A DNA stretch of 64,000 bases, from NCBI GenBank assembly GCA_030054145.1, contig JASGCK010000003.1, positions 171,127 to 235,126 of the forward strand. The letters run 5' to 3'. The DNA is from Cytophagales bacterium. GTDB lineage: Bacteria; Pseudomonadota; Gammaproteobacteria; Burkholderiales; Burkholderiaceae_C. Shown here one piece after another: positions 45,636-55,427 of the stretch (its first letter is position 1; every line of letters starts with the position of its first letter). A model generated the notes under the pieces. It saw only the letters and a program-made list of their open reading frames with translations, did no database searches and was not told the origin of the DNA. A program made the translations under genes and the position numbers.

Positions 45636-46373
45636 ATGAAAGTACAAAAACAAAGTGGCAAGAAGGGCAAAAAGCTCAACAAAGCATGGCTCAACGACCA
45701 CCTGAACGACCCTTACGTCAAGATGGCACAGCGCGATGGTTACCGCGCCCGCGCCGCTTATAAATTAAAAGAAATAGACGAAACCTTGGGTCTTATCAAG
45801 CCTGGCATGACCGTGGTGGATTTGGGCTCGGCGCCTGGTGCGTGGAGTCAATATCTGCGCCGTAAATTAAGTGGAACGGCAGGTGCCAGCATGATTGGTT
45901 CTAACCGCGTCATCGCTGCTGATGCGAAGGCGGGCGCGGCTTCAGGCGAACTGGATGGTCGCATTGTGGCGCTTGATATTTTGCCCATGCTGCCTGTGGA
46001 GGACGTGACGTTTATCCAAGGCGACTTCCGCGAAGATGCGCTGCTTGATCAGCTGCATGAAGTGCTAGGCGGCGATACCAGTTATGGGCAAGTGAATGTG
46101 GTGGTGTCGGATATGGCTCCCAACTTATCGGGGGTGGAATCCGCCGATGCCGCGCGGATGTGTCACTTGGTCGAGATCGCCGTAGCGTTTGCCAAGTCGC
46201 ACTTAACGCCTGAAGGTGCGCTTGTGGTCAAAGTCTTTCACGGCAGCGGTTACAGCCAATTGGTCAAGCTGTTCAAAGAGACCTTTGAGGTCGTCAAACC
46301 CATGAAACCCAAGGCTTCGCGCGATAAGTCGGCAGAGAACTTTATCGTTGGCATTCGCTTGAAGCTGTCATAA
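45636..46373 (+). CDS. rlmE: 23S rRNA (uridine-2'-O)-methyltransferase
   Basis: RlmE (FtsJ) methylates U2552 of 23S rRNA. The 245-residue protein has a basic N-terminus ([15 protein letters not shown]), the SAM site [15 protein letters not shown], and [18 protein letters not shown], which holds catalytic residues. An internal stretch ([20 protein letters not shown], then [10 protein letters not shown]) is longer than in enterobacterial RlmE. The usual downstream partner ftsH is absent; a Crp/Fnr gene follows in the opposite direction. Confidence 0.96.
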   Translation: MKVQKQSGKKGKKLNKAWLNDHLNDPYVKMAQRDGYRARAAYKLKEIDETLGLIKPGMTVVDLGSAPGAWSQYLRRKLSGTAGASMIGSNRVIAADAKAGAASGELDGRIVALDILPMLPVEDVTFIQGDFREDALLDQLHEVLGGDTSYGQVNVVVSDMAPNLSGVESADAARMCHLVEIAVAFAKSHLTPEGALVVKVFHGSGYSQLVKLFKETFEVVKPMKPKASRDKSAENFIVGIRLKLS

Positions 46374-46403
46374 CAAGGGCATGGATGCGGGCATCCATGG
46401 TCG

Positions 46404-47012
46404 TTAAATCTTGCCGCGCTGTTTGAGGCGACTCAGTGTCTCGGCAGATAAATTTAAATACGCGGCTAATTCTTTTTTATGAATGCGATCAAACAGTTCG
46501 GGCTGCTTGCGTAAAAAGCGTTGAACGCGGCCGGTTGCGTCTAGCAAATGCAGCGTAATCGTATGCGCCATGATGTCGCTCATGAGGCTCATCACTTGGT
46601 ATTCGAAGGCGTGTTTGAGCGGTGGATGGCGCTCAATAAAACTGACCCATTGTTCCAGCGGCAGCTTGGCGACACGGGCTTTGGTCAGGCACACAATGCT
46701 GTAGGGCGTGGGTTTTTTTAAACACCAAGCTGCATAACTGGTCTCCATATCGCGCTCGGCGGCAAAGCGCAAAATCATTTCTTTGGCTTCGGGGTTGGTG
46801 ACAACCCGTTTCAAAATGCCGTCCAAAATAAAGTATTGCTCCATATCGCGCACCCCTTGGTGCAACAAAAAACCGCCCTTATTACTATCCACAATTTGGA
46901 GGCTGCGCTCCAATTCCATCATTTGCTCAGTATCGAGTTCGTGCAGCAAGGCGTTTTGCCTGAGCTGTACGCGGATGATGTTTTTATCGGGATGCTGATG
47001 GATAGCGGTCAT
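46404..47012 (-). CDS. Crp/Fnr-family transcriptional regulator
   Basis: The protein has a cyclic-nucleotide-binding-type beta-roll (about residues 25-120, GGFLLHQGVRDMEQYFILDG) and a C-terminal helix-turn-helix (KKELAAYLNLSAETLSRLKQ). The recognition helix has the ExxSR pattern of FNR-like proteins that bind TTGAT-type half-sites. The cysteine set of oxygen-sensing FNR is not present, so the signal is unknown. The start at 47012 (MTAIHQHPDKN) gives 202 residues. It is divergent from oxc, and an FNR-like box lies between them, so it may control the oxalate genes. Confidence 0.88.
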   Translation of the reverse strand: MTAIHQHPDKNIIRVQLRQNALLHELDTEQMMELERSLQIVDSNKGGFLLHQGVRDMEQYFILDGILKRVVTNPEAKEMILRFAAERDMETSYAAWCLKKPTPYSIVCLTKARVAKLPLEQWVSFIERHPPLKHAFEYQVMSLMSDIMAHTITLHLLDATGRVQRFLRKQPELFDRIHKKELAAYLNLSAETLSRLKQRGKI

Positions 47013-47036
47013 AGCGGGAGAGAAGATTGGCAGAAA

Positions 47037-47050
47037 TTGACGCAGATCAA
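47037..47050 (+). promoter_or_regulatory. FNR-like binding site upstream of oxc
   Basis: TTGACgcagATCAA fits the FNR/Crp-family pattern TTGAT-N4-ATCAA with one mismatch. A TATGAT -10 element lies at 47073-47078. A start near 47085 would place the box at about -41.5, the class II activator position. Binding by the divergently encoded regulator is inference. Confidence 0.65.
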
Positions 47051-47072
47051 GCGGGCAGTTCCGTGACGTTCC

Positions 47073-47078
47073 TATGAT
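47073..47078 (+). promoter_or_regulatory. Candidate -10 box of the oxc promoter
   Basis: TATGAT lies 35 bp before the oxc ATG. There is no convincing -35 element, which fits a promoter that depends on an activator at the FNR-like box. Confidence 0.5.
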
Positions 47079-47113
47079 ACCGATTCCTACAGTACATAGA
47101 GGAATTATTGAAT

Positions 47114-48859
47114 ATGTCAACTGACACATCAGCTACAGCAGCAGGACAAGAGACCATCGACGGATTTCAGCTTGTCATCGACGCGCTCAAACTCAATGGC
47201 GTTAAAAACATTTATTGTGTGCCTGGCATTCCGATTACGGATCTTTCGCGCAAGATGCAAAAAGAGGGACTGCGCGTCATTTCTTTTCGCCACGAGCAGC
47301 ACGCAGGCAATGCCGCATCTGCCGAAGGCTTTTTGACCAAGCTGCCTGGCATTGCGCTTACCGTGTCTGCGCCTGGCTTTTTGAATGGCCTGACGGCACT
47401 GGCAAATGCGACGACCAATTGCTTCCCCATGATTTTGATTAGCGGATCAAGTGAACGTGAAATCGTCGATTTGCAGCAAGGTGACTACGAAGAGATGGAC
47501 CAGTTAGCGATTGCCAAACCCTTGTGCAAAGCTGCTTTCCGTGTGCTACACGCCGAAGATATTGGCGTGGGCATTGCACGTGCGATTCGCGCTGCCGTAT
47601 CGGGTCGTCCAGGTGGCGTGTATCTTGACTTGCCTGCCAAATTGATGCCGCAAGAAATGCCATTGGCCGCAGGCATGGCTTCGCTCATTAAAGTAGTAGA
47701 CGCTGCGCCTGCGCAAATCCCGTCTGATGAGAGCGTTCAGCGGGCGATCGAATTGCTCAAAAATGCGAAGCGACCACTCATTATTTTGGGCAAAGGCGCA
47801 GCGTATGCGCAGGCAGATAGCGCCGTCAAAGATTTGATTGAGATGAGTGGCATTCCGTATTTGCCCATGTCGATGGCTAAGGGCTTGTTGCCCGATACGC
47901 ACGCCCAGTGTGCTTCCGCTGCGCGCTCTTATGTGTTGGCTGAAGCTGACGTGGTGATGCTGGTGGGGGCGCGCCTCAACTGGTTACTCTCGCACGGCAA
48001 GGGCAAAACATGGGGCGGCAAGACACCCGCCAATGCGGCTGCGAATCGTCAATTCATTCAAATTGATATTTCGCCAACCGAGGCCGATAGCAACGTGGCG
48101 ATTGCAGCGCCTGTTGTGGGCGATATTGGCTCTTGCGTCGCCCAGATTGCCAAAGGACTGAAGCTTGGCAATGCGCCCAAGGCAAACGCTGAGTGGACGA
48201 AAGCGGTGTTTGATAAACGCGATGCCAACGTCGCAAAAATGGCAATCACGTTAGAGGCGAATCCAAGCCCAATGAACTACCAAAGCTCATTGGCCGTCAT
48301 CAAAAAAACCATGAAGGCGCATCCCAATACCATTTTGGTGAACGAAGGTGCCAATGCGCTGGACTTCACGCGCAGCATCGTCGATATGTACCAGCCGCGC
48401 AAGCGCCTCGATGTGGGCACTTGGGGCATTATGGGTATCGGCATGGGATTTGCCGTGGCGGCTGCGGTGACGACGGGCGAGCAGGTGCTGGCAGTTGAAG
48501 GTGATAGCGCCTTTGGCTTTAGCGGCATGGAAGTGGAGACCGTTTGCCGCTATAACTTGCCTGTGTGCATTGTCATCATGAACAACAATGGCATCTACAA
48601 AGGTACAGACAAAAACCTCAGCGGCGGCGCAGACGTGGCACCGACGTTATTCGTTAAAGACGCTCGCTACGACCTCATGATGCAAGCCTTTGGCGGTGTG
48701 GGCGTGACAGTCCGCACGCCAGTTGAGCTAGATGCTGCGATTCAAGCGGCATTCACGTCGCGTAAGCCAACTTTGATTAATGCCGTGATTGACGAAACAG
48801 CAGGCACAGAGAGCGGACGTATCACGAGCCTTAATCCAACGGCGGGAAAGAAAAGTTAA
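47114..48859 (+). CDS. oxc: Oxalyl-CoA decarboxylase
   Basis: Oxc decarboxylates oxalyl-CoA to formyl-CoA with thiamine diphosphate. The 581-residue protein has the N-terminal [18 protein letters not shown] and [18 protein letters not shown], with the catalytic-type glutamate, and the C-terminal [20 protein letters not shown] segment followed by [11 protein letters not shown] for TPP and Mg binding. It is the first gene of the oxalate cluster; frc follows after a 100-bp gap containing an inverted repeat. The ATG at 47114 is preferred over an in-frame TTG at 47108. Confidence 0.96.
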   Translation: MSTDTSATAAGQETIDGFQLVIDALKLNGVKNIYCVPGIPITDLSRKMQKEGLRVISFRHEQHAGNAASAEGFLTKLPGIALTVSAPGFLNGLTALANATTNCFPMILISGSSEREIVDLQQGDYEEMDQLAIAKPLCKAAFRVLHAEDIGVGIARAIRAAVSGRPGGVYLDLPAKLMPQEMPLAAGMASLIKVVDAAPAQIPSDESVQRAIELLKNAKRPLIILGKGAAYAQADSAVKDLIEMSGIPYLPMSMAKGLLPDTHAQCASAARSYVLAEADVVMLVGARLNWLLSHGKGKTWGGKTPANAAANRQFIQIDISPTEADSNVAIAAPVVGDIGSCVAQIAKGLKLGNAPKANAEWTKAVFDKRDANVAKMAITLEANPSPMNYQSSLAVIKKTMKAHPNTILVNEGANALDFTRSIVDMYQPRKRLDVGTWGIMGIGMGFAVAAAVTTGEQVLAVEGDSAFGFSGMEVETVCRYNLPVCIVIMNNNGIYKGTDKNLSGGADVAPTLFVKDARYDLMMQAFGGVGVTVRTPVELDAAIQAAFTSRKPTLINAVIDETAGTESGRITSLNPTAGKKS

Positions 48860-48942
48860 TTGGGGACAGCCCCTAATTAATTTAGCTTTTCTATTTTTTT
48901 AACATTTTTATTAACCATTAATTAGGGTCTGTCCCCAATTAA
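48856..48942. repeat. Long inverted repeat between oxc and frc
   Basis: A 25-nt arm at 48856-48880 (starting TTAATTGGGGACAG) matches the reverse complement of 48918-48942 at 24 of 25 positions, with a 37-nt AT-rich loop. Each arm is itself partly palindromic. The left arm includes the oxc stop codon. This resembles paired REP elements carrying GGGGACAG/GGGTCTG cores; a related pair lies at 61018-61093. Confidence 0.85.
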
Positions 48943-48959
48943 TTTTTTAGGAGTAACTC

Positions 48960-50228
48960 ATGGATAAACCACTAGCAGGCATCAAAATTATTGACTTCAC
49001 GCACGTACAAGCAGGACCCGCTTGTACGCAATTATTGGCGTGGTTCGGGGCAGATGTGATTAAGGTTGAGCGTCCCGGCTCAGGGGACGTGACGCGTAGC
49101 CAATTGCGCGACGTCGAAGGTGCTGACGCGCTGTACTTCACAATGCTCAATTCAAACAAGCGCTCACTCACGCTGGATACCAAAAAGCCAGAAGGCAAGG
49201 CGGTGCTTGAAAAAATGATTAAAGAGTCCGACGTGATGGTTGAAAACTTTGGTCCTGGCGCACTGGACCGCATGGGCTTTACGTGGGAGTACATCCAGTC
49301 GCTCAACCCAGGCATGATCTTGGCATCGGTCAAAGGCTTTAGCGACGGGCATCACTACGAAGACCTCAAAGTGTATGAAAACGTAGCGCAGTGCGCGGGC
49401 GGTGCGGCATCGACTACGGGTTATTGGAAGGGTGAGAACTCGGGCCCTACGATTTCGTCAGCAGCACTGGGTGACTCCAACACAGGTATGCACCTTGCAA
49501 TTGGTATCTTGACGGCCTACATTGGCAAACAAAAAACGGGTAGGGGTCAGAAAGTTGCGGTGTCAATGCAAGACGCCGTGCTGAACTTGTGCCGCGTCAA
49601 AATGCGCGACCAATTACGCCTTGATCGCGTTGGCTACTTAGAAGAGTACCCACAGTATCCGCATGAAATGGAAGCGTTCAAAGACGGTGTTGTCCCGCGC
49701 GGTGCGAATGCAGGCGGCGGCGGTCAACCTGGTTGGATTTTGAAATGCAAAGGATGGGAAACCGACCCGAACGCTTACATTTATTTCACGGTACAAGGTC
49801 ACGCATGGGAGCCGATTTGCGACGCGCTTGGCAAGCCAGAGTGGAAGAACGATCCCGCATATAACACGCCGCGCGGTCGCCAACCGCACATCATGGATAT
49901 TTTTGCGACGATTGAAGACTTCATCAAAGATAAAACTAAATACGAAGCCGTGGATATCTTCCGCAAGTTTGATATCCCCTGCGCGCCCGTGTTGTCGATG
50001 AAAGAACTCTTGCATGACAAGTCTTTGCGTGCGAGCGGCTCGATTGTGGATGTGCCGCATCCCGTGCGCGGCAGCTATACAACGGTCGGTAGCCCAATCA
50101 AGTTCTCTGACCTCAAGCCAGAGGTAACGGCCTCGCCGCTCTTGGGCGAACATACCGATCAAGTGCTGGCGGAGCTGGGGTATTCGGCAAGCGAAATCGC
50201 TGCAATCCATGCTGCTAAAGCAGTTTGA
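48960..50228 (+). CDS. frc: Formyl-CoA:oxalate CoA-transferase
   Basis: Frc moves CoA from formyl-CoA to oxalate, which lets oxc run as a cycle. The 422-residue class III CoA transferase starts [20 protein letters not shown] and has the catalytic Asp172 in [10 protein letters not shown], equivalent to the known acyl-enzyme aspartate. The mobile glycine loop [12 protein letters not shown] is also present. It is directly followed by the PAS gene, which starts on the frc stop codon. Confidence 0.96.
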   Translation: MDKPLAGIKIIDFTHVQAGPACTQLLAWFGADVIKVERPGSGDVTRSQLRDVEGADALYFTMLNSNKRSLTLDTKKPEGKAVLEKMIKESDVMVENFGPGALDRMGFTWEYIQSLNPGMILASVKGFSDGHHYEDLKVYENVAQCAGGAASTTGYWKGENSGPTISSAALGDSNTGMHLAIGILTAYIGKQKTGRGQKVAVSMQDAVLNLCRVKMRDQLRLDRVGYLEEYPQYPHEMEAFKDGVVPRGANAGGGGQPGWILKCKGWETDPNAYIYFTVQGHAWEPICDALGKPEWKNDPAYNTPRGRQPHIMDIFATIEDFIKDKTKYEAVDIFRKFDIPCAPVLSMKELLHDKSLRASGSIVDVPHPVRGSYTTVGSPIKFSDLKPEVTASPLLGEHTDQVLAELGYSASEIAAIHAAKAV

Positions 50229-50650
50229 TGTTTGACTACCAGCAACTGGTAGAGACAGCAGCAGATGCCATCATCGTCTGCGACGCGGCAGGAGCAATCA
50301 CGCTTTGGAACGCCGCGTCCACGCGTATGTTTGGCTACTCAGCGTCTGAGGCGCTGGGGCAATCGCTCGATATCATCATTCCCAAGCGCCAACAGGCGAG
50401 GCATTGGGATGGTTATCACCAAACGATGGCATCAGGGATGACTAAATATGGCGCGTCTGTTTTGCGTGTGCCTGCGGTGCACCAAGATGGACACACGCTG
50501 TCCATTGCATTTTCCGTAGCGCTCATGCATGACAATGCAGGCAAAGTGAATGCGATTGTGGCGCTGGTGCGCGATGAGTCGGCAAAATTCGCCGAAGAGC
50601 GCGCACTCAAGGCGCGCGTAGCCGAGCTAGAGATGCAGCTGAAAGCGTAA
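50228..50650 (+). CDS. Single PAS-domain protein
   Basis: This 140-residue protein is essentially one PAS domain (VETAADAIIVCDAAGAITLW, MFGYSASEALGQSLD) with a short helical C-terminal tail (ALKARVAELEMQLKA). It has no kinase, cyclase or DNA-binding domain. Its ATG shares a base with the frc stop codon, so it is likely translated together with frc. A sensory or ligand-binding role linked to oxalate use is suggested by position only. Confidence 0.88.
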   Translation: MFDYQQLVETAADAIIVCDAAGAITLWNAASTRMFGYSASEALGQSLDIIIPKRQQARHWDGYHQTMASGMTKYGASVLRVPAVHQDGHTLSIAFSVALMHDNAGKVNAIVALVRDESAKFAEERALKARVAELEMQLKA

Positions 50651-50668
50651 GAAAAAATCAATAGAAAT

Positions 50669-50698
50669 AGTCTCATGTCATATATAAGACATGAGACT
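50669..50698. promoter_or_regulatory. Perfect 11-bp palindrome overlapping a promoter
   Basis: AGTCTCATGTC (50669-50679) and GACATGAGACT (50688-50698) are exact complements separated by ATATATAA. The site lies just upstream of, and would overlap, the -35 region of the promoter with its -10 at 50705. It is a strong candidate operator. The regulator is unknown. It could also act as a hairpin after the PAS gene, but it lacks a T tract. Confidence 0.65.
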
Positions 50699-50704
50699 TT
50701 CGGG

Positions 50705-50710
50705 TATAAT
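50705..50710 (+). promoter_or_regulatory. Perfect -10 box next to the reductase start
   Basis: TATAAT ends 6 bp before the ATG at 50717. Transcription would begin at or about the A of the ATG, giving a leaderless message. No ribosome binding site lies between the box and the ATG. Confidence 0.7.
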
Positions 50711-50716
50711 GTCGCT

Positions 50717-51826
50717 ATGACACCACATCCTCCCTACAACATTCTTATCTTAGGAGCCTCATATGGCTCTTTGCTTGGCATCAAATTATTGGCAGCGGGG
50801 CATCACGTCACAATGACTTGCCGCACGGCTACGGCTGCGCTCATTCAGTCGCAAGGCATGCGTGTTCGCCTGCCCATCAAAGGGCGTGCCGACATTGGTG
50901 TCAACGGATTATTGGAAGTTAGCTCACGCAAGATGAGCGGTCAATTGCAGGCGTGTACGCCGCAGCAAGTGAGTGACTTAGGTGCTTTTGATTTGGTGGT
51001 TTTGGCGATGCAAGAGCCGCAGTATCGGCAAGAGGGTATTCGCGAACTGATGGCACGTATCGCCGCAGCAGGCTTGCCGTGTATGCCGATTATGAATATG
51101 CCGCCGCTGCCGTATTTGGCGCGGCTCAAGGCTAGTCATCCACAATTAGATTTAACCGCTTGCCGTGCGGCGTATGCCGACCCCACGGTTTGGGATGCGT
51201 TTAACCCCGCCGTGATGACACTCTCCAGTCCCGACCCACAAGCCTTTCGCCCTGTCGATGAGCCCGTGAATGTGCTACAAGTAGCGCTGCCAACCAACTT
51301 TAAGGTGGCACGTTTTGACTCCCCAGCGCACACACAAATGCTGCGTCAGTTAGAGGCGGACATTGAGGCGGTGCGCATTCCTGTTGGTCATGAACAAATT
51401 GAGTTGCCCGTTAAATTAAAAGTATTCGACTCGCTGTTTGTGCCGCTGGCAAAGTGGAGTATGTTACTCACGGGCAACTATCGCTGCGTGCAAGCCGATG
51501 CCATGCGTCCGATTAAAGAGGCCATCTTGCAAGACCGCGCCGCGTCGCAAGACGTGTATGAATGGGTTGCTAAATTATGCGAAGCCTTGGGCGCAGCGCC
51601 AGATGATTTAGTGCCCTTTGAAAAGTATGCGCAAGCTGCCAATGGACTGGCTAAGCCCTCGTCGGCAGCGCGGGCTTTGGCGGCGGGTGCCGTGCATATT
51701 GAGCGGGTCGATTTACTTGTTCAAACCTTGGCGAAACAATTGGGAATGCAACACGCCAGCGTAGAAAAAACAGTCGCACTGGTGGATGGCTGGCTCGCTA
51801 AAAATCGAGCTACCGCCCATAAATAA
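50717..51826 (+). CDS. Ketopantoate reductase (ApbA/PanE) family protein
   Basis: An NADP-binding N-terminal fold (YNILILGASYGSLLGIKLLA) and a helical C-terminal domain (KWSMLLTGNYRCVQADAM, KLCEALG) give the ApbA/PanE layout. The first glycine-rich motif is GASYGS rather than the usual GxGxxG. At 369 residues it is longer than true PanE (about 300). In an oxalate cluster, similar genes have been noted, but the substrate is unknown; glyoxylate or another 2-oxoacid is possible. The start at 50717 follows a perfect -10 box and probably has no leader. Confidence 0.8.
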   Translation: MTPHPPYNILILGASYGSLLGIKLLAAGHHVTMTCRTATAALIQSQGMRVRLPIKGRADIGVNGLLEVSSRKMSGQLQACTPQQVSDLGAFDLVVLAMQEPQYRQEGIRELMARIAAAGLPCMPIMNMPPLPYLARLKASHPQLDLTACRAAYADPTVWDAFNPAVMTLSSPDPQAFRPVDEPVNVLQVALPTNFKVARFDSPAHTQMLRQLEADIEAVRIPVGHEQIELPVKLKVFDSLFVPLAKWSMLLTGNYRCVQADAMRPIKEAILQDRAASQDVYEWVAKLCEALGAAPDDLVPFEKYAQAANGLAKPSSAARALAAGAVHIERVDLLVQTLAKQLGMQHASVEKTVALVDGWLAKNRATAHK

Positions 51827-51864
51827 TTAGATTAATCATTGAATAAAAATTTTGGAGTTTCGTT

Positions 51865-53136
51865 ATGAGTTCAACTAATACCGCCGCGTCCACCCAAGCC
51901 TTGTCGGGTGTTCGCATTCTTGATTTCACGCACGTGCAATCAGGGCCTACGTGTACGCAGTTGCTCGCGTGGTTTGGCGCTGACGTAATCAAGCTAGAAA
52001 AAGCGGGCGAGGGCGATGCCACGCGCGGTCAACTGCGTGATGTAGCTGATGCTGATAGCCTCTACTTTACGATGCTCAATCACAACAAGCGATCAATCAC
52101 GGTGAACACCAAAAACCCAGCAGGCAAGGCGGTTGTTGAGAAGTTGATTCAAACGTGCGATGTGCTGGTTGAAAATTTTGCACCAGGTGCGCTGGGGCGC
52201 ATGGGCTTTACGTGGGAGCGTATTCAAGAGCTGAATCCGCGCATGATTATGGCGAGCATTAAAGGCTTTGGTCCAGGTCCTTACGAGGATTGCAAAGTCT
52301 ACGAAAACGTGGCGCAGTGCGCAGGCGGCGCGGCATCCACAACAGGTTTTGATGATGGTCCGCCGCTAGTGACTGGCGCTCAGATTGGCGACTCGGGTTC
52401 GGGCTTGCATTTGGCTTTGGGCATCGTGGCAGCACTCTTTCAACGCACGACCACGGGTAAAGGACAGAAGGTCTCGGTTGCGATGCAAGATGGCGTGTTG
52501 AACCTGTGCCGCGTGAAACTGCGTGACCAGCAGCGCCTTGAGCGACGCGGCGTGATGGAAGAATATCCTCAGTATCCCGATGGCGAGTTTGGTGATGCGG
52601 TGCCGCGTGCGGGCAATGCCTCGGGCGGTGGTCAGCCAGGTTGGATATTGAAATGCAAGGGCTGGGAAACCGACCCCAATGCCTACATCTACTTCATCAC
52701 GCAAGCGCCTGTGTGGGGCGCAATTTGCGACGTGATTGGCAAACCCAATTGGAAGACCGATGAGGCCTACGCCACGCCGAAAGCACGGCTACTTCACTTG
52801 AAGAAAATTTTTAACACCATTGAGCAGTGGACGATGACCAAGACGAAGTTTGAAGCCATGGATATCTTGAACAAATACGACATCCCCTGCGGCCCGATTT
52901 TGTCGATGAAAGAAATTGCGAATGATCAGTCTTTGTATGAAACAGGGACACTTGTGAAGGTTGATCATCCTGTGCGCGGCGAATACATTACGGTGGGTAA
53001 CCCGATCAAGCTATCCGATAGCGCCACTGTGGTGACGCGCTCGCCGCTCTTGGGCGAGCACACCGATGAGGTGCTGGCGCAGCTCGGTTATGGCGCGAGC
53101 GAGCTTGCGCAGTTGCGCGAGCAAAAAGTTATCTGA
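51865..53136 (+). CDS. Second formyl-CoA transferase-like enzyme
   Basis: The 423-residue protein is closely similar to the frc at 48960 over its length ([37 protein letters not shown]), with catalytic Asp176 in [11 protein letters not shown] and the glycine loop [10 protein letters not shown]. It is likely a CoA transferase with oxalate or a related acid, perhaps with a different donor. The pair probably arose by duplication with the reductase gene between. A clear ribosome site precedes the ATG (TTTTGGAG). Confidence 0.92.
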   Translation: MSSTNTAASTQALSGVRILDFTHVQSGPTCTQLLAWFGADVIKLEKAGEGDATRGQLRDVADADSLYFTMLNHNKRSITVNTKNPAGKAVVEKLIQTCDVLVENFAPGALGRMGFTWERIQELNPRMIMASIKGFGPGPYEDCKVYENVAQCAGGAASTTGFDDGPPLVTGAQIGDSGSGLHLALGIVAALFQRTTTGKGQKVSVAMQDGVLNLCRVKLRDQQRLERRGVMEEYPQYPDGEFGDAVPRAGNASGGGQPGWILKCKGWETDPNAYIYFITQAPVWGAICDVIGKPNWKTDEAYATPKARLLHLKKIFNTIEQWTMTKTKFEAMDILNKYDIPCGPILSMKEIANDQSLYETGTLVKVDHPVRGEYITVGNPIKLSDSATVVTRSPLLGEHTDEVLAQLGYGASELAQLREQKVI

Positions 53137-53139
53137 TGC

Positions 53140-53194
53140 CTCATTCCCGCAAGGGCGGGAATCCAATACGTTATTCCCGCGAGGGCGGGAATCC
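53140..53194. repeat. Two REP-like palindromes
   Basis: Units at 53140-53165 and 53169-53194 match the ATTCCCGC / GCGGGAAT family, with AAGG or GAGG loops. The second overlaps the 3' end of mobA, so the last MobA residues (CGFPPSRE) are encoded within the repeat. Confidence 0.88.
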
Positions 53195-53800
53195 ACAACT
53201 CTCCAGCGCCGCAAGCTCCTCCAGCGTATTGGCATTGGCAAACGCTTGCGGGTCATCACTGGGCTCATCAAAATTGACAACGACCGTTTGATGTTGCGCT
53301 GTCCACGCATCAATTTTGCGTTTGCCAGTTGCCATAAAAGCGGTCAAGCTTGGCAGTAATTCACGTCGCATCAAACAAAAAACGGGTTGTGTCCAGCCAC
53401 CTTGCGCTGCCATGACAATCTCATACCCATCGCCTTGCAAGCCAAGCGCCATGCGGCTTGCAAGGTCATGCGGAAAGCGCGGTGAGTCGCATGGCAAAGT
53501 TAAAAGATAAGGCGTTTGGCACTGCCTTAGTCCTGCCGCGAAACCAGACAATGGCCCCGCGTATTGGTTATCGGCATCGGGAAAGACGGGGTAGCCAAAC
53601 GATTGGTAGACATCTAAATGGCGGTTGGCGTTGATGAGGACTTGCCCTACTTGCGGCGCAATGCGCTGGGCGGTGTGCTGCGATAAAGGCTGCCCGCCAA
53701 AGAGTTGCAGCCCTTTATCCGCGCCACCCATGCGCGAGCCACGACCGCCCGATAAAACGATGGCTGTGATATGGGAGGGTGGGATGAGCGCACTAGCCAC
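53171..53800 (-). CDS. mobA: Molybdenum cofactor guanylyltransferase
   Basis: MobA attaches GMP to molybdopterin. The 209-residue protein starts with the nucleotide-binding loop [20 protein letters not shown] and has the central [15 protein letters not shown]. Its last eight or so residues come from a REP-like repeat and are probably not functional. It overlaps the end of moaA by 8 bp, so the two are co-translated. Confidence 0.95.
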   Translation of the reverse strand: MASALIPPSHITAIVLSGGRGSRMGGADKGLQLFGGQPLSQHTAQRIAPQVGQVLINANRHLDVYQSFGYPVFPDADNQYAGPLSGFAAGLRQCQTPYLLTLPCDSPRFPHDLASRMALGLQGDGYEIVMAAQGGWTQPVFCLMRRELLPSLTAFMATGKRKIDAWTAQHQTVVVNFDEPSDDPQAFANANTLEELAALESCGFPPSRE

Positions 53801-54830
53801 CGATGTAGCTCATTTCAACGCGCTTGAGTTGAATGATTTTGGGCGCTTGTCCGTTGGCGCGTTGCTCGGAGTAATGGTCATCCCGCGCATGCCAAATTTT
53901 TTGTAGCGCGGCTGAAATGTCCGCGTCGCTTTGTGTGCCACGTAGCAAGGCACGTAGATCCTGCCCTTGCGTTGCAAATAGGCATAAAAAGAGCCGCCCT
54001 TCGGTTGATAGGCGTGCGCGATTGCAGTCGGCGCAAAACGCTTGCGTCACGCTGCTAATCACACCGATTTCGCCAGAGCCATCTGCGTAGGCCCAGCGCT
54101 GAGCCGTCTCGCCATGAGCGCTAGGCGCAAGCGCCACCAGCGGCATTTGCGCGTGGATACGAGCGATAACGTCTTGCGATGGCACAACTTCATCCATACG
54201 CCAGCCATTGGTTGAGCCAACGTCCATGTATTCAATAAAACGCAGCACGATGCCCGTGCCCTTAAAGTGCTGCGCCATTGGCACAATTTGATCGTCGTTC
54301 ACCCCGCGTTTAACGACCATGTTGATTTTGATCGGTGCTTGCTGACCCAAGCCCGCCGCTTGCGCTGCGGCAATGCCCTCTAACACATCAGAGACTGGGA
54401 AATCGACATCGTTCATGCGTTTAAAAATGGCATCGTCTAATCCGTCCAAGCTGACGGTCACGCGCCGCAGCCCACTGTTTGCAAGGCTTTGCGCTTTCTT
54501 TTTGAGTAGCGATCCGTTTGTAGTCAGCGTGATGTCAAGTGGCTTGCCGTCCAAGGTGGACAGCTTTGCCAGCATCTCGATTAGCACTTCAATATTTTTT
54601 CGCAGCAGCGGCTCGCCGCCCGTGAGCCGTATTTTTTGTACGCCATGCTCAATAAAAACACGAGCCAAACGAGTGATCTCCTCAAAGCTGAGTAGATGAT
54701 CGTGCGGCAAGTAGGCGTAGTCTTTGTTGAACACCTCTTTGGGCATACAGTAACTGCATCTAAAGTTACAGCGATCGGTCACACTAATGCGCAAATCTCG
54801 CAATGGGCGTTGGCGTTGGTCTAAGAGCAT
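53793..54830 (-). CDS. moaA: GTP 3',8-cyclase MoaA
   Basis: MoaA, a radical SAM enzyme, carries out the first step of molybdopterin synthesis from GTP. Signatures are [20 protein letters not shown] with CxxxCxx[15 protein letters not shown], and a second cluster site near the C-terminus ([14 protein letters not shown]). The start is uncertain: 54830 ([16 protein letters not shown]) gives 345 residues, while 54860 would add ten. The N-terminal Cys motif is intact with either start. Confidence 0.95.
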   Translation of the reverse strand: MLLDQRQRPLRDLRISVTDRCNFRCSYCMPKEVFNKDYAYLPHDHLLSFEEITRLARVFIEHGVQKIRLTGGEPLLRKNIEVLIEMLAKLSTLDGKPLDITLTTNGSLLKKKAQSLANSGLRRVTVSLDGLDDAIFKRMNDVDFPVSDVLEGIAAAQAAGLGQQAPIKINMVVKRGVNDDQIVPMAQHFKGTGIVLRFIEYMDVGSTNGWRMDEVVPSQDVIARIHAQMPLVALAPSAHGETAQRWAYADGSGEIGVISSVTQAFCADCNRARLSTEGRLFLCLFATQGQDLRALLRGTQSDADISAALQKIWHARDDHYSEQRANGQAPKIIQLKRVEMSYIGG

Positions 54831-54917
54831 GCCCCAATCATACCTAGGTGTAAACCACATAACGAGATAGGCAAATCTGGGGAACAATTCACGCTTATTT
54901 CTTGATAGGGGGTTTGT

Positions 54918-55415
54918 ATGAAGATTAAAAGTCAGAAAGACTTTTTTGCGGGGCTGATGTTTCTAGTTGTGGGTGGCTTATTTGCCATTGGCGCAACGCG
55001 CTACAACGTCGGCAGTGCAGCGCGCATGGGGCCTGGTTATTTCCCATTGTTGCTGGGTATTTTGTTGGCATTTTTGGGCGCTTGCATTATTTTTCACTCC
55101 CTGGCTCACAATCCCGCGCACGACGCAAATGGCGACAAGATCGGCAAGTGGGCTTGGAGGCCGATAGCGTTTGTGCTGGGCGCTAATTTAGCCTTTGGCG
55201 TTTTATTGGGCGGCTTGCCCAGCATTGGGTTTCCCTCGTTTGGCTTGATTGCTGCCATCTACGCACTAACCTTTATCGCAAGTCATGCGGGCGGGGAATT
55301 TAAACTCCGTGATGTGGTGATTTTGGCAACGATTCTTGCTGTTGGTAGCTACCTTGCATTTATTGTTTTATTGAAGCTGCAAATTCCTGTGTGGCCTGCC
55401 TTTTTAATGAGTTAA
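54918..55415 (+). CDS. Tripartite tricarboxylate transporter, small membrane subunit (TctB)
   Basis: The 165-residue protein has four hydrophobic segments and the TctB-type start [20 protein letters not shown] with MGPGYFP. It is the small membrane subunit of TTT carriers. The large subunit gene follows 12 bp downstream. The binding protein TctC is not adjacent. Confidence 0.92.
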   Translation: MKIKSQKDFFAGLMFLVVGGLFAIGATRYNVGSAARMGPGYFPLLLGILLAFLGACIIFHSLAHNPAHDANGDKIGKWAWRPIAFVLGANLAFGVLLGGLPSIGFPSFGLIAAIYALTFIASHAGGEFKLRDVVILATILAVGSYLAFIVLLKLQIPVWPAFLMS

Positions 55416-55427
55416 GGAGTAGGAACA

